A DNA stretch of 64,000 bases from Streptomyces sp. NK08204 (GTDB taxonomy: Bacteria; Actinomycetota; Actinomycetes; Streptomycetales; Streptomycetaceae). The notes below the pieces were generated by a model. It was not told the DNA's origin, searched no databases, and saw only the letters and a program-made list of their open reading frames with translations. How positions within the stretch are numbered: position 1 is the stretch's first letter; the number at the start of each line of letters is the position of its first letter. The stretch is taken from assembly GCF_020400585.1 (NCBI RefSeq), contig NZ_JAINVF010000010.1:124001-188000 (forward strand), given 5' to 3'. Position numbers and translations under genes: made by a program. Below, piece by piece: positions 35,586 to 44,559 of the stretch.

Positions 35586-36596
35586 GTGACCGTCGTCGGG
35601 CCGTTCGGGCTGAGCGTGCGGGACCAGGCTCTCGAAGCCGATGTCCAGGCCGGATTGGCGGCTGTCGAGGAAGGCCTGCTCGAAGCCACCAAGAGCGAGG
35701 TCCCGTTCATCACGGAGGCCGCGCAGCACCTCGTGCGGGCCGGCGGCAAGCGGTTCCGGCCGCTGCTCGTGATGCTCGCCGCGCGGTTCGGTGACCCGTA
35801 CGCGCCGAGTGTGGTGCCGTCCGCCGTCGTCGTGGAGCTGACGCACCTCGCCACGCTCTACCACGACGACGTCATGGACGAGGCCTCCGTGCGGCGCGGC
35901 GTGGACAGCGTCAACACGCGCTGGGGCAACTCCGTCGCGGTCCTCACCGGCGACTTCCTCTTCGCCCGCGCCTCCCAGATCCTCGCCGACCTCGGCCCCG
36001 AGGCGGTCCGGGTGCAGGCCCTCGCCTTCGAACGGCTGGTCACCGGTCAGATCCTGGAGACCGCGGGTCCCTCGGACGGCCGTAACCCGGTCGAGCACTA
36101 TCTGGACGTGCTCAGCGGCAAGACGGGCGCGCTGGTGGCGGTCTCGTGCCGGTTCGGCGCGATGATGTCCGGCGCCGACGAGACGGTCGTCGACGTCCTC
36201 ACCCAGTACGGCGAGCGGCTCGGTGTCGCCTTCCAGCTCGCGGACGACGTCCTGGACATCGCCTCCGACTCGCACGAGTCCGGCAAGACCCCCGGCACCG
36301 ACCTGCGCGAGGGCATCCCGACCATGCCCGTGCTCCGGCTGCGCGAGCGGGCGGCGAAGCTGGGGCTGCCCGAGGACATCGCGCTGTGCGAGCTGCTGGA
36401 CTCCGGCCTCGGCGACGACGCCCGGCACGCCCAGGCGCTCGCCGCGCTGCGCGCGCACCCCGCGCTGGAGCAGGCCCGCCGCGACGCCGTCCGCTACGCG
36501 GAGGAGGCGCGGGCCGCACTGGTCCCGCTGCCGGAGTGCGACGCCAAGGCGGCGCTCATGGAACTGTGCGACGCGGTGGTGTTCCGGGCCGGCTGA
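35586..36596 (+). CDS. Long-chain polyprenyl diphosphate synthase
   Basis: 336 residues, GTG start with AGGAG seven bases upstream. Trans-prenyltransferase with both Asp-rich motifs: DDVMD (94-98) and DDVLD (220-224), plus GGKRFRP for substrate phosphate. The residue five before the first motif is Ala (89), not an aromatic, typical of enzymes making long chains. In a menaquinone-rich region it probably makes the C45 (nonaprenyl) side chain of MK-9; heptaprenyl or octaprenyl cannot be excluded. A 29-bp tandem repeat follows the stop. Confidence 0.92.
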   Translation: MTVVGPFGLSVRDQALEADVQAGLAAVEEGLLEATKSEVPFITEAAQHLVRAGGKRFRPLLVMLAARFGDPYAPSVVPSAVVVELTHLATLYHDDVMDEASVRRGVDSVNTRWGNSVAVLTGDFLFARASQILADLGPEAVRVQALAFERLVTGQILETAGPSDGRNPVEHYLDVLSGKTGALVAVSCRFGAMMSGADETVVDVLTQYGERLGVAFQLADDVLDIASDSHESGKTPGTDLREGIPTMPVLRLRERAAKLGLPEDIALCELLDSGLGDDARHAQALAALRAHPALEQARRDAVRYAEEARAALVPLPECDAKAALMELCDAVVFRAG

Positions 36597-36921
36597 GGCC
36601 GCCCGTACGCGTCCGCCCGGCACGGGCCTGCCCGTACGCGTCCGCCCGGCACGGGCCTGCCCGTACGCGTCCGCACGGGGTGCCGAGGCGGTGACCGCCA
36701 TGCGGCCCCCTACTACCCCTACGGGTCGGGGGAGTTGCCGCCCTGATGTGTCATACCGCAGGCGTACCCGGAGTTGGCTCCGAGGTCTGACGCTTCCTCA
36801 CGGCCGATTTGGTCAGATGGAAACCACGGAAATCACCACTCCTCACCGATTCGGGTGAGAATGGCGGCTCAGGTGGACCAGCGTGAGGACAGCCGCCGCC
36901 GACGACGGAGGTAAGGCACAC
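36597..36921. other. 325-base gap with tandem repeats and promoter region
   Basis: Begins with the 29-bp tandem repeat (36602-36674). A small inverted repeat CTCACC-N6-GGTGAG lies at 36842-36859, directly upstream of the LolA-like gene and overlapping GAGAAT, which could be its -10. No gene is seen in between. Confidence 0.55.
36602..36674. repeat. 29-bp tandem repeat, 2.5 copies
   Basis: Two perfect 29-bp units (36602-36630, 36631-36659) and a half copy (36660-36674) beginning CCCGTACGCGTCCGC. Each unit can fold into a hairpin (GCCCGT with ACGGGC), so the array may act as a terminator for the polyprenyl synthase gene. It starts 5 bases after that gene's stop codon. Confidence 0.85.
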
Positions 36922-38124
36922 ATGGCACCGTACGAATCCGACGACGCAACGGACGCCGCGCAGGACAGGGATCTGCGCTCCGGGCCCCGCAAGGCCGCCC
37001 GGTACGTCGTCCCGGTCGCGGTGGTGGGGGTGGCGGCGGCCACGATCGGGCTTGTCCCGGCGCTCGCCGACTCCGGTGACCCCGACCTGCCGAAGATCAC
37101 CGCACAGCAGCTCATCGAGAAGGTCGCCAAGTCGGACGCGCAGCAGCTGTCCGGCACGGTGAAGATCAGCACCGACCTCGGCCTGCCGAACCTCGGCGGC
37201 CTGGAGAACAGCCTGATGTCCGGGGCGGCCCGGGGCGGCCACGGCGACAGCTCGCCCGCGGACCCGAAGTCCAGGCTCACCGAGCTGGTCACCGGCGCGC
37301 ACACCCTGCGCGTGGCCGTCGACGGCCCCGACCGGCAGAAGCTGTCTCTGATGGAGAAGGGCGCCGAGTACAGCCTCATCCACAACGGCAAGGACGTGTG
37401 GGGCTACGACAGCCAGAGCAACGAGGTCTACCACGGCACCTCGGCCGGCTCCGGCAAGGAGCACCGGGCCGAGCCCCCGGCCACGCCCAAGGACTTCGCC
37501 GACCAGGCGCTGAAGTCGGTGGACGACACCACGTCCGTCACCGTCGACGGCACCGCCCGGGTCGCCGGCCGCGACGCCTACAAGCTGCTGATCAGGCCCA
37601 GGCAGTCCGGCAGCACGGTCGGCGCGGTCAGCATCGCCGTGGACGCGAGGACGGGCCAGCCGCTGAAGTTCACGCTGACCCCGGCGAGCGGCGGCGCCGC
37701 CGTCGTCGACGTCGGCTTCACCCAGGTGTCCTTCGCCGAGCCGGCCGCCCGCACCTTCGACTTCACCCCGCCCAAGGGCACGAAGGTCACCGAGCAGAAG
37801 AAGCAGCCGGAGGCGCGGCACCACGCGCCGGGCTCCGGAGAGGACTTCGCCAAGGGCATGGAGGGGTACGAGGTCCTCGGCAAGGGCTGGACGTCCATCG
37901 CCGCCTTCGACACCGGCGCCAAGGGCGGCCTGCCGGGCGGTTCCCGGGGCGGTGTGTTCGGCGGCTTCCTCGGCTCGTTCGGCGACAAGGTCTCCGGGAA
38001 GTTCGGCAAGGGCACGGTCTTCTCCACGCGCCTGGTCAACGCCCTGATCACGGACGACGGCAAGGTGTACGCCGGTACGGTCACCAAGGGCGCGCTGGTG
38101 AAGGCGGCGAACGACGCGAAATGA
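36922..38124 (+). CDS. LolA/RseB-like exported protein linked to an ABC exporter
   Basis: 400 residues from ATG 36922, behind an excellent GGAGGTAAGG. A short charged cytoplasmic part precedes one membrane segment or signal anchor (~YVVPVAVVGVAAATIGLVPALA, 30-50). The outer domain resembles the LolA/RseB lipoprotein-carrier fold in pattern: ITAQQLIEKVAKSDAQQLSGTVK.., VWGYDSQSNEVYH, GRDAYKLLIRP and a long half-barrel to residue ~300. A Gly-rich end (LPGGSRGGVFGGFLGSF) and a closing strand follow. The ABC ATPase and permease genes follow 88 bases downstream, so it is probably the extracytoplasmic partner of that exporter. Confidence 0.8.
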   Translation: MAPYESDDATDAAQDRDLRSGPRKAARYVVPVAVVGVAAATIGLVPALADSGDPDLPKITAQQLIEKVAKSDAQQLSGTVKISTDLGLPNLGGLENSLMSGAARGGHGDSSPADPKSRLTELVTGAHTLRVAVDGPDRQKLSLMEKGAEYSLIHNGKDVWGYDSQSNEVYHGTSAGSGKEHRAEPPATPKDFADQALKSVDDTTSVTVDGTARVAGRDAYKLLIRPRQSGSTVGAVSIAVDARTGQPLKFTLTPASGGAAVVDVGFTQVSFAEPAARTFDFTPPKGTKVTEQKKQPEARHHAPGSGEDFAKGMEGYEVLGKGWTSIAAFDTGAKGGLPGGSRGGVFGGFLGSFGDKVSGKFGKGTVFSTRLVNALITDDGKVYAGTVTKGALVKAANDAK

Positions 38125-38212
38125 CGGGGCAATGACGGGGCAATGACGGGGAATTGACCCCGAGGGGGCCCGCCGCGCGGGTCCCCTGGAGTACGACGAG
38201 ACGAGGGAGCCG

Positions 38213-39187
38213 ATGGACGAACCGTCCGCCACGCAACGGGGCCCGGGGGAGGCGGGGGAGAGCGTCATCGCCACGCGCGGCCTCACCAAGCGCTACGGCG
38301 GTGGGCAGCTCGCCGTCGACGGCCTCGACCTGACCGTCCCGGCGGGCAGCGTCTTCGGCTTCCTCGGCCCGAACGGCTCCGGCAAGACCACCACCATCCG
38401 CATGCTGATGGGTCTGATCGAGCCGACTTCGGGCACCGCACACGTGCTGGGCCGGCCCATGCCGCGCGCGGCACGCACGGTCCTCCCGCAGGTCGGCGCG
38501 CTCATCGAGGGTCCCGCCCTCTACGGCTTCCTCTCCGGCCGGGACAACCTGCTGCGCTACGACGCCGCCGACCCGACCGCCGACCCGCGCACCCGGCGCG
38601 CCCGTGTCGCCGCCGCGCTGGACCGGGTCGGCCTCGGCGCCGCCGCCGCCAAGAAGGCGAAAGCGTACTCGCTCGGCATGAAACAGCGCCTGGGCCTGGC
38701 CGCCGCGCTGCTCCAGCCGCGCAGACTGCTCGTGCTGGACGAGCCGACCAACGGCCTCGACCCGCAGGGCATGCGTGAAATCCGCGCTCTGGTACGGGAG
38801 TTGGCCGCCGACGGTACGACCGTCTTCCTGTCCTCCCATCTCCTGGACGAGATCGAGCAGGTGTGCACGCACGCGGCGGTCATGGCGCAGGGGCGCCTGA
38901 TCACCCAGGGCGCGGTGGCCGACCTGGCCGCCGGGGCACGCGGCCGGCTGGTGGTGACGACACCGGACACCGCCGAGGCGGCACGCGTGCTGAAGGAGCA
39001 GGGCATCGCGGACGTCGTCGCCGAGGACGACCGCGTGACCGCCGAGCCACCCGGACAGGATCCTGCCGAGGTGAACGCCGCGCTGGTCACCGCGGGCGTC
39101 CGTGTCCGGGGTTTCACCCTCGAACGGGCCTCGCTGGAGGACGCGTTCGTGGCGCTGACAGGGGAGGGTTTCGATGTCGCGGGCTGA
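38213..39187 (+). CDS. ABC transporter ATP-binding protein (ABC-2 exporter type)
   Basis: 324 residues from ATG 38213. Walker A GPNGSGKTT (52-60), Q-loop around PQVGALIEGPALYGFLSGRDNL, signature YSLGMKQRLGLAAAL, Walker B LLVLDEPTNGLDPQG and switch His in FLSSHLLDEIEQV: a complete ATPase of the DrrA/CcmA class. The C-terminal ~90 residues form the accessory domain common in these exporters. It overlaps the permease gene by 14 bases, so the two form one transporter. Substrate unknown. Confidence 0.93.
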   Translation: MDEPSATQRGPGEAGESVIATRGLTKRYGGGQLAVDGLDLTVPAGSVFGFLGPNGSGKTTTIRMLMGLIEPTSGTAHVLGRPMPRAARTVLPQVGALIEGPALYGFLSGRDNLLRYDAADPTADPRTRRARVAAALDRVGLGAAAAKKAKAYSLGMKQRLGLAAALLQPRRLLVLDEPTNGLDPQGMREIRALVRELAADGTTVFLSSHLLDEIEQVCTHAAVMAQGRLITQGAVADLAAGARGRLVVTTPDTAEAARVLKEQGIADVVAEDDRVTAEPPGQDPAEVNAALVTAGVRVRGFTLERASLEDAFVALTGEGFDVAG

Positions 39188-40079
39188 GGCAGTGCAGGCG
39201 TCGGCCGCATCCGTACCCGGATCCGGGCCCGCCCGGCCGGGTCCGCTGTGGACGTTCGGGCTGCTGCGCAGTGAGCTGGTCACCACTGTCCGGCGCTGGC
39301 GCACCCTCGCGCTGCTCGGTGTGCTGGCCGCGGTGCCGGTGCTGGTGGGGATCTCGGTCAAGGTGGAGACACGGGGCGGCGGCACGGTGCACGGCGGGAA
39401 CGGCGAGGGGCCGCCGTTCATCGCGCAGATCACCAACAACGGCCTGTTCCTGGTGTTCACTGCGCTCGCGGCGACGTTGCCGTTCTTCCTGCCGATGGCA
39501 GTCGGCGTGATCGCCGGTGACGCGATCGCGGGGGAGGCGGGCGCTGGCACCCTGCGCTATCTGCTGGTCGCCCCGGCCGGGCGCACCCGTCTGCTGCTCA
39601 GCAAGTACGCGACGGTCATGGCGTTCTGCCTGCTGGCGACCCTGGTCGTGGCGGGCTCGGCGCTGCTCGTCGGCGCGCTGCTGTTCCCGCTCGGCGAGCT
39701 GACGACCATCTCGGGCACGCGTATCAGCTTCACCGAGGGGCTGGGCCGCGCCCTGCTGATAGCCCTGGTGGTCGCCGCCTCACTCGTCGGCATCGCGGCC
39801 CTCGGACTGTTCGTGTCGACCCTGACCAACAGCGGCATCGCGGCGATGGCGACCACCGTCGGCCTGCTCATCACGGTGCAGATCCTCGACCAGATACCTC
39901 AGTTGCACGCGCTCCAGCCGTACTTCTTCTCGCACTACTGGCTGTCCTTCGCGGACCTGATGCGCGACCCCGTCTACTGGGACGACCTGGTGAAGAACCT
40001 GGGCCTGCAGGCACTGTACGCGGCCGTGTTCGGCTCGGCGGCCTGGGCGCGGTTCACCACGAAGGACATCAGCGCCTAG
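39174..40079 (+). CDS. ABC-2 type transporter permease
   Basis: 301 residues from ATG 39174, overlapping the ATPase gene. Six predicted helices with the ABC-2 pattern: an N-terminal TTVRRWRTLALLGVLAAVPVLVG, the coupling stretch GVIAGDAIAGEAGAGTLRYLLVAPAGRTRLLLSKYA (the hallmark of this permease class) and four further helices to residue ~295. Its 3' end overlaps the convergent reductase by 4 bases. With the LolA-like protein it may export a lipid or lipoprotein-related substrate (inference). Confidence 0.9.
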   Translation: MSRAEAVQASAASVPGSGPARPGPLWTFGLLRSELVTTVRRWRTLALLGVLAAVPVLVGISVKVETRGGGTVHGGNGEGPPFIAQITNNGLFLVFTALAATLPFFLPMAVGVIAGDAIAGEAGAGTLRYLLVAPAGRTRLLLSKYATVMAFCLLATLVVAGSALLVGALLFPLGELTTISGTRISFTEGLGRALLIALVVAASLVGIAALGLFVSTLTNSGIAAMATTVGLLITVQILDQIPQLHALQPYFFSHYWLSFADLMRDPVYWDDLVKNLGLQALYAAVFGSAAWARFTTKDISA

Positions 40080-40675
40080 CCCGCGAGGGCGGCGGCCGTC
40101 TCGTACGGGAAACGCGCGAGGGGCGCCTCCTGGGCGAAGAACGTCTTCGCATGCACCAGCGCGCCGGTGTCCTTCAGGACGTCGCCGGGCGCGGTGCCGT
40201 TGCCCAGCAGGACGCCGCCGAAGTGCATGCCCATGTAGGCGGCGGAGTTGTTCAGGGTGCCGACGTAGGGATCGGCGACCGACGGCTCGGAGTCCGCCAG
40301 CGCGGCCACGCCCCAGAGGGTGCGCCCGGCCATGGTGGCCTTGAAGTCGACGCCGGGGGTGCGCAGCCAGCCCGACCAGTAGTCCAGATACCGCTTGGCG
40401 AGGCCGGACACCGAGTACCAGTACAGGGGCGAGACGATCACGATGTCCGTCGCCGCGAGCGTGGCGTCGAGCAGCAGAGCGCTCTCGGCGTCCGCGGACG
40501 GTCGTACGTGGCCGCTGTCGTGCCGCAGGTCCTGGAAGTCGGGCAGCGGGTGCTCGGAGAGCCGGATCCAGTGCTGTTCGACATCGCCGGGCAGCTGTTC
40601 AGCGGCCTTGCGGGCCAGCAGTTCGCTGTTGCCGTCGGCGCGGGCGCTGCCCAGGACGAAGAGAAAGCGGCTCAT
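40076..40675 (-). CDS. Flavodoxin-fold NAD(P)H-dependent oxidoreductase
   Basis: 199 residues from ATG 40675, with GGGGGA upstream. The N-terminus MSRFLFVLGSARADGNSELLARKAAE has the FMN phosphate loop of the NADPH-dependent FMN reductase / NQO family (GSxRxxxNS). VSPLYWYSVSGLAKRYLDYW provides the second FMN contact and the dimer helix. It may reduce quinones, azo dyes or FMN. The region upstream (40715-40745) is unusually AT-rich for this genome and probably holds the promoter. Confidence 0.87.
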   Translation of the reverse strand: MSRFLFVLGSARADGNSELLARKAAEQLPGDVEQHWIRLSEHPLPDFQDLRHDSGHVRPSADAESALLLDATLAATDIVIVSPLYWYSVSGLAKRYLDYWSGWLRTPGVDFKATMAGRTLWGVAALADSEPSVADPYVGTLNNSAAYMGMHFGGVLLGNGTAPGDVLKDTGALVHAKTFFAQEAPLARFPYETAAALAG

Positions 40676-40721
40676 GGGTCCCCCAGACGAGTGGTGTTCG
40701 TGCCCCTGAAAAGACATGGAG

Positions 40722-40745
40722 AGTATATGCACATGCATGCAATCT
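40722..40745. promoter_or_regulatory. AT-rich promoter/operator candidate of the flavodoxin-fold reductase
   Basis: The stretch AGTATATGCACATGCATGCA has overlapping TGCA/ATGCAT palindromes and reads TATACT on the minus strand, a good -10 about 45 bases before the reductase start. The palindromes beside it could bind a repressor. No clear -35. Confidence 0.35.
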
Positions 40746-40908
40746 CCGGTACCCGCCCCTCCCTCCGGCCCCCCGGGAGGGCGGGGCGGCTGGTGCGCCT
40801 GGTGCGAGGCTGTGACGTCGCGGTGACGCGGAGGCCGAAGGGAACGGACAGACTGGTCGGCAGGACGCGCACGACGGATCGCGGCGCCGGGGGAGTGAGG
40901 GAAAACCG

Positions 40909-41985
40909 ATGTCTCGACTCAGCTTCGAGAAGAAGCGGGCGCAGCAGCCCGTGGCGCACGCGGCGACGGTGCACGTCCGGGTGTCCGGAACGGGCACCGC
41001 GTCGGTGGGCGGGACGGCCGTGCAGGCGGCACCGGGTGAGGACGTCCGGCAGGCCGTCCTGAACCATCTCCAGCGCCTGGCCATCAGCATCGGCGCCCCC
41101 GTAGTGGCCACGGTCCACGACGAGTCCGTCGGCTGCGTGGTCCCCCTGGAGGTCTCGACGGACGGCTCCAGCCGGGTGGCGGGGGAGCCGGCGCGGTTGG
41201 GACCGGGGACGCGTGCGGCCGTGCGTGCGGCCGTGCCGCCGAGGACGGTGCAGGTGCCGACGGGCCGGTTCGGCCCGGCGCCCGCCATGGGGTCCGCCGT
41301 GGAGACACCCAGCCCCGCCCCCTCGACCGCACCGGCACCCGCGATCGCCTCCGCACCCGCACCCGTACCGACGAAGTCCCCCGTCGCCGTGCCGGAAGCG
41401 GTCGCCCCGTTGCCCGACCCCGAGGCCGGTTTCGCCTCCGCTCACACCCGCGCCCGGGGGTTCGACGCCGTGGCCGAGGAAGTGCTGGGGGACGGACCCG
41501 TGACCGAGACCGCGGAGGGGGCCGAGCTGCTGACCGAACCGATGACCCGGATCAACGAGGCCGTGCGGACGGGCCGTATAGGGACGGCGGCGGAGCTGGC
41601 CGACCGGACGGTCGCCGAGGCCACCGGTGTGCTGGGCCCCCGCCATCCCGAGGTGCTGCACCTGCGGGAACTCACCGCCTACATCGCCTACCTGGCGGGC
41701 GAGCCGGTCCGTGCCTGCCGCCTCTCCCTTGACCTGGCCCGCCTGCGGCGCCGCGCGCAGGACTCCGATGCGGCGTACGGCAACGTGCAGAGCGCGGCGA
41801 CTGCCTGGCGCGCGGTGCGCGATCCCGAGGAGGGGCTGCGCCTGGGCCGTGATCTGATCGACCTGTGGACGGACCTCATGGCGGAGCCGGGCCCCGCGGC
41901 AGACGACCCCCGCCCCCTGGAGTGCGCCCGCGCCCGCATGGTCCGCCTGACCGACCGCGCGGCCGGCGCCGCCGCCCAGGCGTAG
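40909..41985 (+). CDS. Hypothetical protein with TPR-like C-terminal half
   Basis: 358 residues from ATG 40909, with GGGGGAGTGAGGG upstream. Residues ~18-75 form a compact, Val/Thr-rich domain containing VLNHLQRLAISIGAPVVATVHDES. Residues ~110-170 are a Pro/Ala linker (PSPAPSTAPAPAIASAPAPVP). The rest is helical with a tetratricopeptide flavour: RINEAVRTGRIGTAAELADRTVAEATGVLGPRHPEVLHLRELTAYIAYLAGEP.., close to the 42-residue TPR variant of actinobacterial regulators. No membrane segment or catalytic motif. Function unknown; a scaffold role is plausible. Confidence 0.82.
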   Translation: MSRLSFEKKRAQQPVAHAATVHVRVSGTGTASVGGTAVQAAPGEDVRQAVLNHLQRLAISIGAPVVATVHDESVGCVVPLEVSTDGSSRVAGEPARLGPGTRAAVRAAVPPRTVQVPTGRFGPAPAMGSAVETPSPAPSTAPAPAIASAPAPVPTKSPVAVPEAVAPLPDPEAGFASAHTRARGFDAVAEEVLGDGPVTETAEGAELLTEPMTRINEAVRTGRIGTAAELADRTVAEATGVLGPRHPEVLHLRELTAYIAYLAGEPVRACRLSLDLARLRRRAQDSDAAYGNVQSAATAWRAVRDPEEGLRLGRDLIDLWTDLMAEPGPAADDPRPLECARARMVRLTDRAAGAAAQA

Positions 41986-42011
41986 GCGACCCGTACCGGT
42001 ACCGGCGGCGG

Positions 42012-42485
42012 CTACTGCACGCAGAACTCGTTGCCCTCCGGGTCCGCCATCACCACCCATTCGCCCCCCGCTTCCCTGACGTCCCGCAGCACCCGGGCGC
42101 CCAGCGCCTCCAGGCGGGCCACCTCGTCCGCGCGGTGGCCCGCGCCGGAGTGCACGTCGATGTGGAGCCGGTTCTTGACCCCTTCCGCCCTCGCCTCCGG
42201 CACGCGCTGGAACAGCAGGCGCCGCCCGAGGCCGGTGCCGGTGTCCGGGTCGTAGGGGTCTTCGGGGTGCCGTACGGCGATCAGGTCACGGAATGCGAGG
42301 CCGCCGCGGTACTCGACGGCGGCCTCCTCGGGCAGTGCCCCGCAGGACAGCAGCCGTTCCACGAGTTCGCTGTTGTCCTCGGCCTCGTAGCGCAGCGCGG
42401 CGGCCCAGAAGTCGGCCTGTGCATGCGGGTCGCCGGCATCGACGACGAGCTTCCAGTGCAGTGGTGCGGGCGTGTGTGTCGACAT
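42012..42485 (-). CDS. VOC-family (glyoxalase-like) protein
   Basis: 157 residues from ATG 42485. One vicinal-oxygen-chelate domain pair: LHWKLVVDAGDPHAQADFWAAALRYE at the start, KNRLHIDVHSGAGHRADEVARLEALGARVL in the middle, and the closing WVVMADPEGNEFCVQ with the typical metal Glu. Small proteins of this group include glyoxalases, dioxygenases and antibiotic-binding resistance proteins; no specific activity can be assigned. Confidence 0.87.
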   Translation of the reverse strand: MSTHTPAPLHWKLVVDAGDPHAQADFWAAALRYEAEDNSELVERLLSCGALPEEAAVEYRGGLAFRDLIAVRHPEDPYDPDTGTGLGRRLLFQRVPEARAEGVKNRLHIDVHSGAGHRADEVARLEALGARVLRDVREAGGEWVVMADPEGNEFCVQ

Positions 42486-42524
42486 GGTCGACGTATACCG
42501 CCCGGCACTGACAACAACGGCCCG

Positions 42525-43478
42525 TCAGGCTTCCACCGTGGCGGAGTCGGGGACCTCGACGCGGGGCGGCAGCACGACCGCCTCCCGTGGCCGCCTGGCG
42601 GAGCGCAGCGCCTCCGCGGTGAGCAGGACCAGCGCCAGCCAGACCAGTGCGAAACCGGCCCACCGCTCCGCCGGCATGGCCTCGTGGAAGTACACGACGC
42701 CGAGGAGGAACTGGAAGACCGGGGCCAGGTACTGGAGCAGGCCCAGCGTCGACAGCGGGACGCGGATCGCCGCCGCGCCGAAGCAGACCAGTGGCAGGGC
42801 GGTGACCACGCCGGTGGAGGCGAGCAGGGCGGAGTGTCCGGCGCTGCCGGTGGTGAAGGTGGAGTCGCCGTGCGCGGTGAGCCAGATCAGGAACACGAGC
42901 GCGGGCAGGAACTGCACCGCGGTCTCGGCGGCCAGCGACTCCACACCGCCGAGACCGATCTTCTTCTTCGCCAGGCCGTAGGCGGCGAAGGAGAAGGCGA
43001 GGGTGAGGGAGATCCACGGCGGACGGCCGTAGCCGACGGTCAGGACGACGACGGCTGCGGCGCCGACCGCCACCGCGGCCCACTGCACGGGCCGCAGCCG
43101 CTCCTTGAGGATCAGCACGCCCATCGCGATGGTCACCAGGGGGTTGATGAAGTAGCCGAGGGAGGACTCGACCACGTGGCCGGAGTTCACGGCCCAGATG
43201 TAGACGCCCCAGTTCACGGTGATGAGGGCTGCGGACAGCACCACGAGCCCCAGTCGCCGCGGCTGGCGCAGCAGCTGTCCGGCCCAGGCCCAGCGCCGTG
43301 CGAAGAGCAGGGCGACGGTGACGAAGCCGAGGGTCCACACCATGCGGTGGGCCAGGATCTCCACGGCTCCGGCGGGCTTGAGCAGGGGCCAGAACATGGG
43401 GACCAGCCCCCACATGCCGTACGCGGCGAAGCCGTTCAGCAGGCCTATCCGCTGTTCACTCTTGGACGTCCCGGCCAC
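42525..43478 (-). CDS. rarD: RarD-type EamA family permease
   Basis: 317 residues from GTG 43478, preceded by GGGAGGG; the frame continues upstream to 43562 without a ribosome site. Ten predicted membrane helices in two EamA halves. RarD features: GLLNGFAAYGMWGLVPMFWPLLKPAGAVEILAHRMVWT, NWGVYIWAVNSGHVVESSLGYFINPLVTIAMGVLILKERL and LGLLQYLAPVFQFLLGVVYFHEAM. These transporters move small metabolites; RarD was named after chloramphenicol sensitivity but its substrate is not settled. Confidence 0.92.
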   Translation of the reverse strand: MAGTSKSEQRIGLLNGFAAYGMWGLVPMFWPLLKPAGAVEILAHRMVWTLGFVTVALLFARRWAWAGQLLRQPRRLGLVVLSAALITVNWGVYIWAVNSGHVVESSLGYFINPLVTIAMGVLILKERLRPVQWAAVAVGAAAVVVLTVGYGRPPWISLTLAFSFAAYGLAKKKIGLGGVESLAAETAVQFLPALVFLIWLTAHGDSTFTTGSAGHSALLASTGVVTALPLVCFGAAAIRVPLSTLGLLQYLAPVFQFLLGVVYFHEAMPAERWAGFALVWLALVLLTAEALRSARRPREAVVLPPRVEVPDSATVEA

Positions 43479-43615
43479 CGGACCCTCCCTCTGGGCTGGC
43501 GCACGCGTGCTCGGCGTACGCACGCGAGGACGAAGGTAGCGCCGAGCGGCCCCCGCTGTCATGTCCGTATCGCTATACGGTCATGACAGTCCCCGGGTGT
43601 CGTACAGGCGGTCGG

Positions 43616-44470
43616 TCAGCCCTTGAGCGCGGCGCTGATCGCCTCCGCGAGCGGCGTGGTCGGGCGGCCGGTCAGGCGGGCGAGATCGCCGGAGGAGACG
43701 ACCAGTTCGCCCTTCGCGATGGACGCGTCCACGCCCGCCAGGATCGCGGCCACCGGGCCGGGCAGGCCGGCGCCGGCCAGGATGCCCTCGAGGGCCTCGA
43801 CCGTGACCTCGTTGTAGCCGATCTCCTTTCCGGTCTGCCGGCTCAGCTCGGCCGCGTACTCGGCGAAGCTCCACGCCTCGTCGCCGCCCAGCTCGTAGGT
43901 CGCGTTCTCGTGCCCCTCGCCGGTCAGCACCGCGACAGCCGCCGCCGCGTAGTCCGCGCGGGAGGCCGAGGAGACCCGGCCCTGGCCGGCCGCGGCGACG
44001 ACCGTGTCGTGCTCGAGCGCCGGGGCGAGGTGCTCGGTGTAGTTCTCGTGGTACCAGCCGTTGCGCAGCAGTACGTACGGCACGCCGGAGGCGAGCAGGG
44101 CCGCCTCGGTGGCCCGGTGGTCGTCGGCGAGCGCGGCCGTCAGGCTGCCCGGGGCGCTGGTGTACGCGAGCAGCGCCACGCCCGCGGCCCTGGCGGCGTC
44201 GATGACGACCGAGTGCTGCCCGGCCCGGCCCTTGCCGAGCTCGTTGCCGGAGATCAGCAGGACCTTGTCGCCGGCCGTGAACAGGCCCTCGAAGGTCTCG
44301 GGCGCGTTGTAGTCGGCCACGGCGAGCCGCACTCCGCGGGCGGCGAGGCCGGCGGCCCTGGCCTCGTCGCGCACGACGGCGGTGATCTGCTGTGCCGGGA
44401 CCTTCTCCAGCAGTTGCTCGACGACGTGGCGGCCGAGATGTCCGGTGGCTCCGGTGACGACGATGCTCAT
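43616..44470 (-). CDS. NmrA-like SDR, NAD(P)H:quinone oxidoreductase (QorB type)
   Basis: 284 residues from ATG 44470. Rossmann motif GATGHLG (7-13), then VVRDEARAAGLAARGVRLAVADY for the second nucleotide, and YTSAPGSLTAALADDHRATEAALLASGVPYVLLRNGWYHENY. The last stretch lacks the classical SDR Tyr-x3-Lys, as in the QorB/NmrA group. It probably reduces quinones to hydroquinones without radicals. Divergent from an HxlR-type regulator across 89 bases that contain a palindrome, the standard layout of redox-controlled quinone reductases. Confidence 0.88.
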   Translation of the reverse strand: MSIVVTGATGHLGRHVVEQLLEKVPAQQITAVVRDEARAAGLAARGVRLAVADYNAPETFEGLFTAGDKVLLISGNELGKGRAGQHSVVIDAARAAGVALLAYTSAPGSLTAALADDHRATEAALLASGVPYVLLRNGWYHENYTEHLAPALEHDTVVAAAGQGRVSSASRADYAAAAVAVLTGEGHENATYELGGDEAWSFAEYAAELSRQTGKEIGYNEVTVEALEGILAGAGLPGPVAAILAGVDASIAKGELVVSSGDLARLTGRPTTPLAEAISAALKG

Positions 44471-44531
44471 GGTGTGCCATCTCCTTGGGTGGGATCTGCC
44501 ACTAACCTAAGAGCGGCGCTTTCCTGTGGAA

Positions 44532-44556
44532 AGTACCTACTTTGAAGTAAGGTACT
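44532..44556. promoter_or_regulatory. Palindromic operator between the quinone reductase and hxlR genes
   Basis: A 25-base imperfect palindrome whose outer arms AGTACCT and AGGTACT are perfect and whose inner ACTT/AGTA are near-perfect. It ends 4 bases before the hxlR start codon and lies 62 bases from the reductase start. Size, symmetry and place fit an HxlR dimer site that controls both genes. Confidence 0.65.
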
Positions 44557-44559
44557 GGC

